The translations under genes and the position numbers were made by a program. The notes below the pieces were generated by a model that did not search any database, had not been told where the DNA came from, and saw nothing but the letters and a program-made list of their open reading frames with translations. A DNA stretch of 54,397 bases, from contig NZ_ANAE01000075.1 of the NCBI RefSeq assembly GCF_000341265.1, positions 1 to 54,397 of the forward strand. Direction: 5' to 3'. Source of the DNA: Nocardiopsis prasina DSM 43845. GTDB taxonomy: Bacteria; Actinomycetota; Actinomycetes; Streptosporangiales; Streptosporangiaceae. Of the stretch, positions 15,862 through 25,861 are shown one piece after another. Numbering within the stretch: position 1 is the stretch's first letter; each line of letters begins with the position of its first letter.

Positions 15862-15877
15862 CCCCGACACGTCGGGG
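15862..15877. promoter_or_regulatory. Palindrome between the membrane protein and the Cys-rich peptide
   Basis: CCCCGAC-AC-GTCGGGG is a 7-bp inverted repeat with a 2-base centre, about 165 bp upstream of the Cys-rich peptide start and 33 bp past the end of the membrane-protein gene. The centre is too small for a good terminator loop, so an operator is more likely. Confidence 0.35.
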
Positions 15878-15910
15878 TGCCCATGCTGACCAGTGCCTTC
15901 ACCGTCGAGT

Positions 15911-16295
15911 TCAGGTGAAGAGGGTCGACGCCGTGGCCGGTCGGCGTGTCATTCGGTAGAGCCGAACCCGGCCCAGGAGCATGACCGGAACCACGGGCAG
16001 CAGCATCGACCACACGAACACACCGACCATCCCGGGAGGGTCCATGCCGGGCAGCTCGGTCGACAGCGCCACCACCAGCCCCGGAACGGTGATCGCCAAC
16101 GCCGAGGTGTGCCGGGACAGCATGGGGCCGATCAGCCCGCTGGTCGCCGCCAGCGCCGCCACCATCGCCGCCACCATCGCGAACAGCGCGACAATCGCGA
16201 CGGTTCCCAGCACGGTGAACGCGTCCGGCCGGACCGCCGCCGACCAGGCCGGTCAGGACCAGCCCCCAGGTGACGGCCAGCGTCCAGCTGCCCAC
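15911..16295 (-). pseudogene. Small four-helix membrane protein, frame-disrupted
   Basis: Two frames together make one sensible membrane protein. Frame 1 starts at GTG 16295, 17 bases after the stop of the upstream gene and downstream of its TGAGGT. It encodes one hydrophobic helix (SWTLAVTWGLVLTGLVGG) and then turns to nonsense. Frame 2 (15911 to about 16240, with its first start codon at 16213) encodes VRPDAF followed by three more helices and a basic C-terminus. Removing one base in the GGCGGCGG run at about 16234-16242 joins them into roughly 127 residues with four membrane segments. This could be a true frameshift, a programmed shift or a sequencing error. A caller may report only the 100-residue part at 15911-16213. 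Confidence 0.6.
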
Positions 16296-16311
16296 GACGA
16301 GTACGCGGACC

Positions 16312-17163
16312 TCAGAAGATGTCGGTCGGCGGCGCGGGGGAGTCCCGCGCGTCCGCGTCGTGCACGGGGGAGTGGCCCGACAGGAACCGGTCCAGGTCCT
16401 CGCCCCCCACCAGCCGGGCCATCTCCGGGTCCCGGTGAGCCGACCGTCCCAGCTCCTCCGTCGGCAGCGGCCGGTGGCCCGCCACCAGCACCAGGTTGCC
16501 GAACCGGCGTCCGCGCAGGACACCCGGCTCGGCGGTCATCACCACGTGCGGCAGCACCGAACGCACGGTGGCCACCTGGGCGCGCGTGTGCTTCAACGCG
16601 TAGCCGTCCCCGACGTTGACCACCAGGAAGCCCCCCGGCCGCAGCACCCGCGCCGCCTCCGCGTAGAACTCCACCGAGGTGAGCCGCGCCGGGGTCCGCG
16701 CACCCGAGAAGACGTCGGACACGATGAGGTCCGCGCTGTCCTCGTGCCGGGCGGCGATCCAGTCCCGGGCGTCGCCGATGCCCACCCGCAGCTGCGCCCT
16801 GCGGTCCCACGGCAGACGCCGCCGCACCAGTTCCACCAGTGCCGCGTCCACGTCCACCGCGCGCTGGCGCGAACCCGGACGGCTGTGCGCCACGTACCGG
16901 GCCACCGTCAGAGCCCCGGCACCCAGGTGCATCGCCTCCACCGGCTCACCCTCCGGGGCCACCAGGTCGGCCGCGTGCGCGATCCGGCGCACGTACGAGA
17001 AGTCGAGGTAACCGGGGTCGGACAGGTCCACGTGCGACTGCGGCGTGCCCTCCACCAGCAGGAACCACGAGTTGGCGCGGTCCGCGTCGGCGAGCAGGTC
17101 GACCCCCGGCACCACCGAGACCTCCTCCTCGGCCTCGACCCTGTCACGCACACGTCTGCCCAT
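16312..17163 (-). CDS. Spermidine synthase-like methyltransferase-fold protein
   Basis: 283 residues. Spermidine-synthase fold: a binding loop MHLGAGALTVARY (about 78-90), an acidic residue after strand 2 (VDVD, D104/D106), GDARDW (about 130-135) and the catalytic-position Asp in LIVSDVFSG (about 147-154). Proteins like this transfer an aminopropyl group from decarboxylated SAM, but in actinomycetes the substrate is often unproven. The N-terminal beta domain is short, and there are no membrane helices. The protein ends with a disordered, Asp/Pro-rich tail. ATG 17163 begins a minus-strand group, divergent from proS. The next gene begins 17 bases after its stop. Confidence 0.8.
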   Translation of the reverse strand: MGRRVRDRVEAEEEVSVVPGVDLLADADRANSWFLLVEGTPQSHVDLSDPGYLDFSYVRRIAHAADLVAPEGEPVEAMHLGAGALTVARYVAHSRPGSRQRAVDVDAALVELVRRRLPWDRRAQLRVGIGDARDWIAARHEDSADLIVSDVFSGARTPARLTSVEFYAEAARVLRPGGFLVVNVGDGYALKHTRAQVATVRSVLPHVVMTAEPGVLRGRRFGNLVLVAGHRPLPTEELGRSAHRDPEMARLVGGEDLDRFLSGHSPVHDADARDSPAPPTDIF

Positions 17164-17280
17164 GCCCCCGCCTCACTCCTCGCGATCCCCCAACGTTAGG
17201 CGCAGCCGGGAGCCTTCGGAAACGGACGCGCGATCCCCCTCGAAGGAGCGCTAGCCTGGGGTTCCCCAGAAGACCCAACC

Positions 17281-17300
17281 CGCGCCCCCTCAGGGGCGCG
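17281..17300 (+). promoter_or_regulatory. Leader hairpin before proS
   Basis: CGCGCCCC-CTCA-GGGGCGCG is a perfect 8-bp stem with a 4-base loop, ending six bases before the proS ribosome site (GAGGAG 17307-17312). No T-box or other tRNA-sensing signature is seen. It could affect translation start or mRNA stability. Confidence 0.45.
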
Positions 17301-17317
17301 ATCACCGAGGAGTGGCC

Positions 17318-19063
17318 GTGCTACTGCGGATGTCGAACCTGTTCCTGCGCACCCTGCGTGAGGACCCGGCGGACGCCGAGGTGCCGAGCCACAAGCTCCT
17401 CGTCCGCGCCGGCTACGTCCGCCGCGCCGCCCCCGGCATCTACACCTGGCTGCCCCTGGGCAAGATCGTCCTGGAGAACGTCGCCCGCGTGGTGCGCGAG
17501 GAGATGAACGCGATGGGCGGCCAGGAGGTCCTGCTGCCCGCGCTGCTCCCCAAGGAGTTCTACGAGACCACCGGCCGCTGGGAGGAGTACGGCGACACCC
17601 TCTTCCGGCTCAAGGACCGCAAGGGCGCCGACTACCTGCTCGGCCCCACCCACGAGGAGCTCTTCACCCTCCTGGTCAAGGGCGAGTACTCGTCCTACAA
17701 GGACTTCCCGGTGGTGCTCTACCAGATCCAGGAGAAGTTCCGCGACGAGGCCCGCCCCCGCGCCGGTGTGCTGCGCGGCCGCGAGTTCCACATGAAGGAC
17801 TCCTACTCCTTCGACATCGACGACGAGGGTCTCCAGGAGTCCTACGACAAGCACCGGGCCGCCTACATCCGGATCTTCGACCGGTTGGGCCTGGACTACG
17901 TCATCGTCTCCGCGACCTCCGGCGCCATGGGCGGCTCGGCCTCCGAGGAGTTCCTGGCGGTCGCGCCCACCGGCGAGGACACCTTCGTGCGCAGCACGGA
18001 GTCCGACTACGCCGCCAACGTCGAGGCCGTGCGGACCCCGGCCCCCGCAGAGCGTCCCGTGGAGGGGCTGCCCGAGGCCCAGGTGCACCACACCCCGGGC
18101 ACCGCCACCATCCAGACCCTGGTGGACTTCCTCAACGGCGCCGGGATGGGCCGCGACTTCACCGAGGCCGACACCCTCAAGAACGTCCTGGTCAAGACCC
18201 GCGCCCCCGGCAGCAAGGAGTGGGAGCTCCTCGGCATCGGCCTGCCCGGCGACCGCGAGGTCGACCTCAAGCGCCTCGAAGCCGCCCTGGAGCCCACCGA
18301 GGTCGCGCTCCTGGACGACGCCGACTTCGCCGCCAACACCTTCCTGGCCAAGGGCTACATCGGCCCGCGCGCCCTGCTGGACAACAAGGTGCGCTACCTC
18401 GTCGACCCGCGCGTGGCCACCGGCACCTCATGGGTGACCGGCGCCGACCGGACCGACCACCACGTGATCGACCTCGTGGCCGGACGCGACTTCACCCCGG
18501 ACGGCACCATCGACGTCGCCGAGGTGCGCGACGGAGACGCCTCGCCCGACGGCCAGGGCACCCTGTACACCGCACGCGGCATCGAGATCGGGCACATCTT
18601 CCAGCTCGGCCGCAAGTACGCCGACGCGTTCAAGCTGGACGCCCTCGGCCCGGACGGCAAGCCCCGCCGCGTCACCATGGGCTCCTACGGCATCGGTGTC
18701 TCCCGCGCCGTCGCCTCCGTCGTCGAGCAGTCGCACGACGACAAGGGCATCGTCTGGCCGCGCGAGGTCGCCCCCGCCGACGTGCACGTGGTCGGCACAG
18801 GCAAGGGCGGCGAGGTCGAGGAGGCCCTGCGGATCGGCGGCGAACTGGAGGCCCGCGGCCTGCGCGTGCTGGTCGACGACCGCAAGGCGGCCCCCGGCGT
18901 GAAGTTCAACGACGCCGAACTGCTGGGGATCCCGACCGTGGTCATCGTCGGCCGCGGCCTCAAGGAGGGCCTGGTCGAGCTGCGCGACCGCCGCACCGGT
19001 GAGCGTACTGACGTGCCGGTCGGCGAGATCGTCGAGAGCACCGTCGCCGCCTGCGCCGAGTAG
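17318..19063 (+). CDS. proS: Proline--tRNA ligase
   Basis: 581 residues. A class II bacterial-type ProRS that charges tRNA-Pro. Seen in order: motif 1 region ([19 protein letters not shown]), motif 2 with [19 protein letters not shown], the inserted editing domain (about residues 220-400, including [16 protein letters not shown]), motif 3 ([16 protein letters not shown]) and an anticodon-binding C-terminus ([19 protein letters not shown]). GAGGAG at 17307-17312 overlaps GTG 17312 but is well spaced for GTG 17318, which I take as the start. ATG 17330 (MSNLFLR) is also possible. A bidirectional terminator follows. Confidence 0.94.
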   Translation: MLLRMSNLFLRTLREDPADAEVPSHKLLVRAGYVRRAAPGIYTWLPLGKIVLENVARVVREEMNAMGGQEVLLPALLPKEFYETTGRWEEYGDTLFRLKDRKGADYLLGPTHEELFTLLVKGEYSSYKDFPVVLYQIQEKFRDEARPRAGVLRGREFHMKDSYSFDIDDEGLQESYDKHRAAYIRIFDRLGLDYVIVSATSGAMGGSASEEFLAVAPTGEDTFVRSTESDYAANVEAVRTPAPAERPVEGLPEAQVHHTPGTATIQTLVDFLNGAGMGRDFTEADTLKNVLVKTRAPGSKEWELLGIGLPGDREVDLKRLEAALEPTEVALLDDADFAANTFLAKGYIGPRALLDNKVRYLVDPRVATGTSWVTGADRTDHHVIDLVAGRDFTPDGTIDVAEVRDGDASPDGQGTLYTARGIEIGHIFQLGRKYADAFKLDALGPDGKPRRVTMGSYGIGVSRAVASVVEQSHDDKGIVWPREVAPADVHVVGTGKGGEVEEALRIGGELEARGLRVLVDDRKAAPGVKFNDAELLGIPTVVIVGRGLKEGLVELRDRRTGERTDVPVGEIVESTVAACAE

Positions 19064-19083
19064 GGCCGCACAGCGACAGGAAG

Positions 19084-19116
19084 GGGGCTCCCGCGTACTC
19101 GGTGCGGGAGCCCCTT
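19084..19116. terminator. Bidirectional terminator between proS and the DUF4439 gene
   Basis: GGGGCTCCCGC (19084-19094) pairs perfectly with GCGGGAGCCCC (19104-19114) across a 9-nt loop, with flanking A/T able to extend the stem. It lies between convergent genes and can serve both. Confidence 0.85.
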
Positions 19117-19145
19117 CTCGTTGGTCACGGCGTGCGCCGTTCGGG

Positions 19146-19631
19146 TCAGCCGCGCTCGAAGCCGGGCAGGGAGTCGAGTTCGGCGCCCCACTCCAGGGAT
19201 CGCACCGTCGACTCCTGGAGGCCGCGCGCCGCGGTCACCCGCAGCTCGGTGTCGGCCGACGCGCTCAGCCACAGGTAGGCGCTCATGGTCGTCTCCTCCA
19301 ACTCCACGGCGAAATCGTCCATGTCTCCGCCGTCGCGTCCCTGGGGCAACGGGTAGGAGGCCAGCGCCGCCGGGGGGTCGACACCCCGCTCGACCGAGGC
19401 GGCGTGCAGGGCGTCCCGCAGCGCCTTGTGCTCGTAGGCGGACGCCGAGGCGCGCTCGCGCCGGGTCCGGTCCCCGGCGGCGCCGCCGACGAACTCGTAC
19501 CCGTACACGGCCGCGTGCTCGGCGCTCAGGGCCTCCGCCAGGGCCGCGCCGGTGGGATCGCCGCCCTCGGAGGGTGACGGATCCGTACCGGGTCCCTGGG
19601 AGCCCCCCGCGGGCGTGGGGATCTCGCTCAC
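19146..19631 (-). CDS. DUF4439 ferritin-like protein
   Basis: 161 residues. After a Pro/Gly-rich leader comes a four-helix ferritin-like domain: LAEALSAEHAAVYGYEFVG, then RASASAYEHKALRDAL, FAVELEETTMSAYLWLSAS and a last helix. The Glu/His residues in helices 1 and 2 (EH, EHKA) are in the positions expected of this fold, but a complete di-iron set is not clear. In actinobacteria this gene regularly sits between proS and rimP. Start GTG 19631, with AGG upstream. It follows the lipoprotein gene by 91 bp on the same strand, and both probably belong to one unit. Confidence 0.8.
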   Translation of the reverse strand: MSEIPTPAGGSQGPGTDPSPSEGGDPTGAALAEALSAEHAAVYGYEFVGGAAGDRTRRERASASAYEHKALRDALHAASVERGVDPPAALASYPLPQGRDGGDMDDFAVELEETTMSAYLWLSASADTELRVTAARGLQESTVRSLEWGAELDSLPGFERG

Positions 19632-19722
19632 CTGACTACCTGCCTTCCGCCATCACGTCGCTCGGACGTCCCTGGGATGTTCCTCGGCCTTCCTCCGCCG
19701 CGCGGCCCCGCCACCTCCGCGC

Positions 19723-20280
19723 TCAGGCACGCGCGAGCAGATGGGCGTGCCCGGCCTCGCAGGCACCGATCCCGCTCACGAGCTGAGCCAGCCCGGGATC
19801 GGTCACCGCCGCCGCCTGGTCGAGTCGGGCACTGGTCGCGGCCGCGGCGAGCACGCGCAGCCCCGCGGTGTCGGGCACGGCGTCCAGCGCCACCTCCCCG
19901 ACCGGGGCCGGGGGCTCCGCCTCGTCCCCGACGGTGTCGTGCGCGGTCACGCCCTCGGGCAGGGCGTCCAACAGGGCGTCCAGGTGCGTGAGGTGGTCCT
20001 CCAGCAGGCGCTCCAACAGCTCCGCGGGGCCCGTGCCGTGCTCCAGCGCGGCCTCGTGACGGACGATCGCCCGTTCCTTCTCGCGGATGAGCGAGCGCAG
20101 CACGGCGACGTCCGGCGTCACGTCGAACGGGTACCAGTCGGCCCCGGCACAACCGCTCACCCCGACAGTGCCCGCGACCGCGCCGGTCACCGCGACACCG
20201 GTCAGCACGAGGCTCCTGGCCGCCAAGGACCGCCTCGTCAGTCCGTGCGCGGTGCGACCGTTGACATCCCCCTGGTCCAC
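19723..20280 (-). CDS. Putative Tat-type lipoprotein paired with the DUF4439 gene
   Basis: 185 residues. The N-terminus has TRRSLAARS, a hydrophobic run and a lipobox VSGC with Cys44, so it is likely exported and lipid-anchored. The mature part is helical, with EKERAIVRHEAALEHG, a Leu-rich DHLTHLDALLDALPEG helix, a linker, and a last helix CEAGHAHLLAR. The E/H pattern suggests a ferritin-like bundle related to the neighbouring DUF4439 protein. The frame is open to 20349, but GTG 20280 has GGAGG seven bases upstream, so I use it. Specific function is unknown; a role in iron or redox handling outside the cell is inference. Confidence 0.72.
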   Translation of the reverse strand: MDQGDVNGRTAHGLTRRSLAARSLVLTGVAVTGAVAGTVGVSGCAGADWYPFDVTPDVAVLRSLIREKERAIVRHEAALEHGTGPAELLERLLEDHLTHLDALLDALPEGVTAHDTVGDEAEPPAPVGEVALDAVPDTAGLRVLAAAATSARLDQAAAVTDPGLAQLVSGIGACEAGHAHLLARA

Positions 20281-20635
20281 GCGCTCTCCTCCCGTGCCCA
20301 CGGCGTCGACAGGACCGCCGTCTCCGGCGGTCAGCCCCCATCTTTCCACGGTCGGCGACGGGTCCGGGTCGCGCTGACACCCCCTGCCAGGACGGTGTTC
20401 CGGACACCCGGAGACCCACCCGTGGGCACCCCCGTCCGCGTGTACCGACCTGGGCGCCGCTCAGGTGTGGATACCCTTGCACCACAACCGCCGTCGCACG
20501 CGACGTGCGGCGCTCCAGCTCCCCTCACGGGGGCACGGAGCGGATTCGACGAAGACTACGTACAGAGCTGGACCGCCCCGTTCACGGCACACGGCCGAGC
20601 GGGCGGGATTTCGCCGTTTGAGGGGCTAATCACGC
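20281..20635. other. Divergent intergenic region upstream of rimP
   Basis: 355 bp without a gene, between the lipoprotein gene (minus) and rimP (plus). It should hold both promoters. A possible plus-strand -10 (TACCCT) lies at 20472-20477. GAGGGG ten bases before ATG 20636 is the rimP ribosome site. I see no other structure. Confidence 0.4.
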
Positions 20636-21118
20636 ATGGGAGCGCAGGCGCGCAACGAGCGCATCGCCGAGCTGCTTGAGCCGGTACTGGCCGCGGCCGG
20701 ACTGGACCTGGAGGCCGTCGAGCTGACACCCGCGGGCAAACGCCGGGTGCTGCGCGTGGTCGTGGACTCCGACAACGGGGTCGACCTGGACGTCGTCGGA
20801 GAGGTGAGCCAGGCCGTCAACGAGAGCCTGGACGCCTCCGACGTCATGGGCGAGCAGCCCTATGTGCTGGAGGTCACCTCCCCGGGGGTGGACCGTCCGC
20901 TCACGCTGCCGCGGCACTGGCGGCGCTCCCAGGGCCGTCTGGTGAAGGTCTCCCTCGTCGAGGGCGGCGACCTCACCGGACGCGTCACCGAGTCCGACGA
21001 CCAGGGCGTCACCCTGGACGTCAAGGGCCGCCCCCGCAGCCTGGCCTACGACAGGATCGCCAAGGCCAAGGTCCAGGTGGAATTCCGTCGCGAAGCCGAC
21101 ACCGACGCGGCGGACTAG
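20636..21118 (+). CDS. rimP: Ribosome maturation factor RimP
   Basis: 160 residues. RimP helps assemble the 30S subunit. The N-terminal domain shows ELLEPVLAAAGLDLEAVEL and the family hallmark LEVTSPGVDRPL; the C-terminal Sm-like domain has GRLVKVSL and AYDRIAKAKVQVEF. Length and start (ATG 20636) are normal. It opens the classic rimP-nusA-ylxR-infB-ylxP-rbfA-truB operon. nusA starts 12 bases after its stop. Confidence 0.93.
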   Translation: MGAQARNERIAELLEPVLAAAGLDLEAVELTPAGKRRVLRVVVDSDNGVDLDVVGEVSQAVNESLDASDVMGEQPYVLEVTSPGVDRPLTLPRHWRRSQGRLVKVSLVEGGDLTGRVTESDDQGVTLDVKGRPRSLAYDRIAKAKVQVEFRREADTDAAD

Positions 21119-21130
21119 AGGGGGAGCCCC

Positions 21131-22165
21131 ATGGATATTGACATGAGTGTCCTGCGCAGCCTGGAGCGCGAGAAGGACATCGCCGTCGAACTGGTGGCCA
21201 AGGCCATCGAGGACGCCCTCCTGATCGCCTACCACCGCGAGGAGGGCCCCGACAGGAAGGCCCGCGTGGAGCTCAACCGCTCCACCGGCCACGTGGTCGT
21301 GTGGGTCTCCGAGACCGACGAGGAGGGCGGGGTCGTCGGTGAGTTCGACGGCACCCCCACCGGGTTCGGCCGCATCGCGACCTCGACCGCCAAGCAGGTC
21401 ATCCTCCAGCGTCTGCGCGACGCCGAGGACGAGCTGACCCTGGGTGAGTTCGCCGGGCGCGAGCACGACATCGTCTCCGGGATCATCCAGCAGGGCAACG
21501 ACCCGCGCAACGTCCTGGTCGACCTCGGCAAGATCGAGGCCGTCCTGCCCCCGCAGGAGCAGGTCCCCACCGAGGACTACACCCACGGCGAGCGGCTGCG
21601 CGCCTACGTGGTGCAGGTCCGCAAGGGCCACCGCGGCCCCTCGGTGACCCTCTCGCGCACCCACCCCAACCTGGTGCGCAAGCTCTTCGAGCTGGAGGTC
21701 CCCGAGATCGCGGACCACACCGTCGAGATCTCCGCGATCGCCCGCGAGGCCGGTCACCGCACGAAGATGGCGGTCCGCTCCAACCGGGGCGGCGTCAACG
21801 CCAAGGGTGCCTGCATCGGCCCGCTGGGCAGCCGCGTCCGCAACGTCATGGCCGAGCTCCACGGAGAGAAGATCGACATCGTCGACTACTCCGAGGACCC
21901 CGCCGTGTTCGTCGCCAACGCGCTCTCCCCGGCCCGGGTCAACTCGGTGGAGATCCTCGACATGGCCGCGCGGGTGGCCCGCGTGATCGTGCCGGACTAC
22001 CAGCAGTCGCTGGCGATCGGCAAGGAGGGCCAGAACGCCCGTCTCGCCGCGCGCCTCACCGGCTGGCGTATCGACATCCGCTCCGACGCCGACCCCGTGC
22101 CGGCGCCGGGCGAGGACGCGGACGAGACCGTCCAGGGGGACGAAGACACCCCTTCGGCCGGTTAA
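21131..22165 (+). CDS. nusA: Transcription termination/antitermination factor NusA
   Basis: 344 residues. NusA binds RNA polymerase and nascent RNA and modulates pausing, termination and rRNA antitermination. Visible parts: the N-terminal polymerase-binding domain ([20 protein letters not shown]), an S1 domain ([20 protein letters not shown]), and two KH domains marked by [13 protein letters not shown] and [18 protein letters not shown]. The acidic repeats of the enterobacterial C-terminus are absent, as in other actinobacteria. A GGGGG-type ribosome site lies before ATG 21131. Confidence 0.95.
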   Translation: MDIDMSVLRSLEREKDIAVELVAKAIEDALLIAYHREEGPDRKARVELNRSTGHVVVWVSETDEEGGVVGEFDGTPTGFGRIATSTAKQVILQRLRDAEDELTLGEFAGREHDIVSGIIQQGNDPRNVLVDLGKIEAVLPPQEQVPTEDYTHGERLRAYVVQVRKGHRGPSVTLSRTHPNLVRKLFELEVPEIADHTVEISAIAREAGHRTKMAVRSNRGGVNAKGACIGPLGSRVRNVMAELHGEKIDIVDYSEDPAVFVANALSPARVNSVEILDMAARVARVIVPDYQQSLAIGKEGQNARLAARLTGWRIDIRSDADPVPAPGEDADETVQGDEDTPSAG

Positions 22166-22178
22166 TCGGGTCGCGCCC

Positions 22179-22484
22179 ATGTCCCGACGCGATAGGGTGG
22201 CCGGAGACGGTCCTGACCGCCCCGTGCGTACGTGCGTGGGGTGCCGGTCGCGGACAGTCCAGTCCGACCTCGTGCGGCTGGTGGCCGTGGGCACGGTCAT
22301 CACGCCCGACACCCGAGGTCGACGTCCGGGGCGCGGCGCCTATCTGCACCACGATCGGCGATGCCTGGAGCTCGCCGAACGGCGCAGAGCATGGTCCCGT
22401 GCCTTCCGGAACCGGAACGGTGGTGGCTCCACCGGGTGGGATGTCTCGCTAGTGACGTCCCTCCTTGGTGACGCCCCCGCCTGA
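22179..22484 (+). CDS. ylxR: YlxR/RnpM family RNA-binding protein
   Basis: 101 residues. DUF448 signature VRTCVGCRSRTVQSDLVRLV near the N-terminus, then RRPGRGAYLHHDRRCLELA. The family binds RNA, and in Bacillus YlxR (RnpM) regulates RNase P. It sits 13 bp after nusA and before infB, its usual place. Confidence 0.9.
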   Translation: MSRRDRVAGDGPDRPVRTCVGCRSRTVQSDLVRLVAVGTVITPDTRGRRPGRGAYLHHDRRCLELAERRRAWSRAFRNRNGGGSTGWDVSLVTSLLGDAPA

Positions 22485-22561
22485 TCGAGTGCGACTCGGT
22501 TCCGGATAGGGTTGGAATGTCCGCGCCGGCCCCGTGGTTGATGTGACCGAGGTCGGCGTGT

Positions 22562-22721
22562 AGTGCTGTGTCGGCACTTATGAGCTGGCCCATTGTTGTG
22601 TAGCGATGAGGAAGCAGGTCGAGATTGCGATGAGCGCCTGATGAGTACGCAGCGATGAGTAACTCGAGCTAACGACGGTCCGGCACAAGCCCATGTCCCG
22701 GACCGAAGCTGAAGGAGAAGT
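22562..22721 (+). promoter_or_regulatory. infB leader with hairpins and GCGATGAG repeats
   Basis: The leader holds a small hairpin (AGTGC 22562-22566, GCACT 22574-22578), three copies of GCGATGAG (about 22603, 22627, 22652) and an 8-bp perfect stem (CGGTCCGG 22676-22683, CCGGACCG 22698-22705) that ends six bases before the ribosome site GAAGGAG (22711-22717). The stem could hinder or tune infB translation. The structures are seen; regulation is inference. Confidence 0.45.
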
Positions 22722-25700
22722 GTGGCGAAGGTCCGGGTGTACGAACTCGCTAAGGAGTTCGGTGTAGAGAGCAAGGCCGTGCTGGCCAAGCTCAACGAGA
22801 TGGGCGAATTCGTCCGTTCGGCGTCCTCGACGATAGAGGCCCCCGTCGTTCGACGCCTACAGGAAGCTTTCAACAACGGTTCCGACGGCGGCAAGAAGGG
22901 TGGATCGGCTCCCAAGCCCGGTCCCAAGCCCGCCGCCGAAGGTTCGGCGCGTCCCGCGGCTCCCAAGCCCGGTCCCGCGCCCAAGCCGGGCCCGAAGCCC
23001 GGTCCGGCCGCGCGTCCCGCGGCCCCCAAGGCCGAGAAGCCCGCAGAGCCGGCGGAGAAGCCCGCCGCTCCGGCCGAGAAGCCTGCCGCGCCGGTCGAGA
23101 AGCCCGCGGTTCCGCATTTCGAGAAGCCCGCCGAGCGGCCCGAGTCCGCTCCGAAGCCCGGCCCCAAGCCGGCTCCGAAGGCGGCTCGCGGCGACGCCCC
23201 GCGTCCCGGCGGCCCCAAGCCCGCTGGCGCCCAGGGTGCCCGCGGTGAGCGTGGCGACCGCGGCGAGCGTGGCGACCGTCCCCAGCGCGGTGACCGTCCG
23301 GAGCGTTCCGGCGGCCGCGAGGGTGGTCGTGACGGCGGTCGCGGCCCGCGTCCGGGCGGTCCCCGTCCGGGCCCGCGTCCGGGTAACAACCCGTTCGCGT
23401 CCAACGCCTCGGGCATGGGCTCCAAGCCCGCCGCCCCGCGTCCCGGCGGCGGCGCTCCGCGTCCGGGCCCCCGTCCCGGTGGCCCGCAGGGCGGCGGCGA
23501 ACAGCGCGCCCCCCGTCCCGGCGGCGGTGGCGCTCCGCGTCCCGGCGGTGCCGGTGGCCCGCGTCCGGGCCCCCGTCCCGGTGGTCCGCAGGGCGGCGGC
23601 GAGCAGCGCGCTCCGCGTCCCGGCGGTGCCGCGGGCGCTCCCCGTCCCGGTGGCGGTGCTCCGCGCCCGGGTGGCGGCGGCGCTCCGCGACCCGGCGGTC
23701 CGCGTCCCAGCCCGATGAACATGCCCTCGTCCCGTCCGGCGGCGCCCGCTGGCGGCGGCCGCGGTGGTGGCGGCGGCGGTCGTCCCGGTGGCGGCGGTGG
23801 CCGCGGCCGTGGTGGCGCTCCCGCGGGTGCGGGTCCGCGTCCCGGTGGCGGCGGCGGTCGTCCCGGCGGCTTCGGTGGTCGTCCCGGTGGCGGCGGCCGT
23901 GGTCGCGGCGGCGGAACGGCCGGTGCGTTCGGTCGTCCGGGCGGTCGTCCCGGGCGTGCCCGCAAGTCCAAGAAGCAGCGGCGTCAGGAGTTCAACGACC
24001 TCCAGGCCCCGTCCTTCGGCGGCGTCAAGATCCCGAGCGGCAACGGTCAGACGATCCGTCTGTCCCGTGGCGCCTCGCTCTCGGACTTCGGCGACAAGAT
24101 CGACGTCAACCCGGCGTCGCTGGTCCAGGTCATGATGCACCTGGGCGAGATGGTCACCGCGACCCAGTCGCTGCCCGACGAGACGCTTCAGCTGCTCGGC
24201 GAGGAGCTGAAGTACAGGATCGAGGTCGTCAGCCCCGAGGACGAGGACCGCGAGCTGCTGGAGTCCTTCTCCATCGAGTTCGGCGAGAACGAGGGCGGCG
24301 ACGCCGACCTGCGTCCGCGTCCCCCGGTGGTCACCGTCATGGGTCACGTCGACCACGGTAAGACCCGACTGCTGGACACGATCCGTAAGACCAACGTCGT
24401 CAGCGGCGAGGCCGGCGGAATCACCCAGCACATCGGTGCCTACCAGGTCGCGACCGAGGTGGACGGCGAAGAGCGCAAGATCACCTTCATCGACACCCCC
24501 GGTCACGAGGCGTTCACCGCCATGCGTGCCCGTGGTGCGAAGGTCACCGACGTCGCGGTCCTGGTCGTGGCGGCCGACGACGGCGTCAAGCCGCAGACGG
24601 CCGAGGCCATCGACCACGCCAAGGCGGCCGACGTGCCGATCGTGGTCGCGGTCAACAAGATCGACGTCGAGGGAGCGGACCCGCAGCGGGTGCGCGCCCA
24701 GATGACCGAGTACGGTCTCGTGGCCGAGGAGTACGGCGGCGACGTCCAGTTCGTGGACATCTCCGCGCTCAAGGGCGACAACATCGAGGCGCTGCTCGAG
24801 TCGATCGTCCTCACGTCCGACGCGGCCCTGGACCTCCAGGCCAACCCGGACATGGACGCCCAGGGTCTGGCGATCGAGGCCTACCTGGACCGCGGTCGCG
24901 GTTCCATGGCCACGGTCCTGGTCCAGCGGGGCACGCTCAACGTCGGTGACTCCATCGTCTGTGGCGACGCCTTCGGTCGCGTTCGCGCCATGCTCGACGA
25001 GCACGGCGAGAACGTGCAGTCGGCTGAGCCGTCCCGTCCGGTCCAGGTGCTCGGTCTGACCAACGTGCCCAGCGCCGGTGACAGCTTCCTGGTCGTCAAG
25101 GACGACCGCGTGGCCCGTCAGATCGCCCAGCAGCGTGAGGCGCGTGAGCGCTTCGCCCAGCAGGCGAAGTCGGCCCGCCGGGTCACCCTCGACAACTGGC
25201 AGTCCGCCATCAAGGAGGGCGAGCGCTCCGAGCTGCTCCTCCTCATCAAGGGCGACATGTCCGGTTCGGTCGAGGCGCTCGAGGAGTCGCTGCTCAAGAT
25301 CGACGCCGGTGGCGACGAGGTCAGCATCCGGATCATCGGACGCGGCGTCGGTGCCATCACGCAGAACGACATCAACCTGGCGTCGTCCGCGGACGCGATC
25401 ATCGTCGGCTTCAACGTTCGGCCCGAGGGCAAGAACAGCCAGCTGGCCGACCGCATGGGCGTCGACATCCGGTACTACTCGGTCATCTACCAGGCCATCG
25501 ACGAGGTCGAAGCCGCGGTCAAGGGTCTCCTCAAGCCCATCTACGAGGAGGTCCAGCTCGGCAGCGCCGAGGTCCGCGAGGTCTTCAAGGTGCCGAAGAT
25601 CGGTAACATCGCCGGTTCCATCGTCCGTGACGGCATCATCCGCCGTAACACCAAGGCACGTCTCATCCGCGAGGGCAAGGTCATTTCCGGCAACCTCAAC

Positions 25701-25841
25701 GTCGAGTCGCTGCGTCGGTTCAAGGACGACGCCACCGAGGTCCGCGAGGGCTTCGAGTGCGGTATCGGTGTCGGTTACAACGACATCCGGGTCGAGGACG
25801 TCATCGAGACCTACGAGATGCAGGAGAAGCCCCGCGACTAG
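22722..25841 (+). CDS. infB: Translation initiation factor IF-2
   Basis: 1,039 residues. A GTPase that brings initiator tRNA to the 30S subunit. IF2_N domain at residues 1-50 ([20 protein letters not shown]), then a very long low-complexity region (about 60-415) of Pro/Gly/Arg/Ala repeats. The G domain has GHVDHGKT (541-548), DTPGHEAF (591-598) and NKID (645-648), followed by domains II-IV. GTG 22722 follows GAAGGAG. The Gly-Pro-Arg region is longer and more repetitive than in most bacteria but of a kind known in actinomycetes. A strong terminator follows. Confidence 0.97.
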   Translation: MAKVRVYELAKEFGVESKAVLAKLNEMGEFVRSASSTIEAPVVRRLQEAFNNGSDGGKKGGSAPKPGPKPAAEGSARPAAPKPGPAPKPGPKPGPAARPAAPKAEKPAEPAEKPAAPAEKPAAPVEKPAVPHFEKPAERPESAPKPGPKPAPKAARGDAPRPGGPKPAGAQGARGERGDRGERGDRPQRGDRPERSGGREGGRDGGRGPRPGGPRPGPRPGNNPFASNASGMGSKPAAPRPGGGAPRPGPRPGGPQGGGEQRAPRPGGGGAPRPGGAGGPRPGPRPGGPQGGGEQRAPRPGGAAGAPRPGGGAPRPGGGGAPRPGGPRPSPMNMPSSRPAAPAGGGRGGGGGGRPGGGGGRGRGGAPAGAGPRPGGGGGRPGGFGGRPGGGGRGRGGGTAGAFGRPGGRPGRARKSKKQRRQEFNDLQAPSFGGVKIPSGNGQTIRLSRGASLSDFGDKIDVNPASLVQVMMHLGEMVTATQSLPDETLQLLGEELKYRIEVVSPEDEDRELLESFSIEFGENEGGDADLRPRPPVVTVMGHVDHGKTRLLDTIRKTNVVSGEAGGITQHIGAYQVATEVDGEERKITFIDTPGHEAFTAMRARGAKVTDVAVLVVAADDGVKPQTAEAIDHAKAADVPIVVAVNKIDVEGADPQRVRAQMTEYGLVAEEYGGDVQFVDISALKGDNIEALLESIVLTSDAALDLQANPDMDAQGLAIEAYLDRGRGSMATVLVQRGTLNVGDSIVCGDAFGRVRAMLDEHGENVQSAEPSRPVQVLGLTNVPSAGDSFLVVKDDRVARQIAQQREARERFAQQAKSARRVTLDNWQSAIKEGERSELLLLIKGDMSGSVEALEESLLKIDAGGDEVSIRIIGRGVGAITQNDINLASSADAIIVGFNVRPEGKNSQLADRMGVDIRYYSVIYQAIDEVEAAVKGLLKPIYEEVQLGSAEVREVFKVPKIGNIAGSIVRDGIIRRNTKARLIREGKVISGNLNVESLRRFKDDATEVREGFECGIGVGYNDIRVEDVIETYEMQEKPRD

Positions 25842-25861
25842 TCGCGAGGACTGATCCACCT

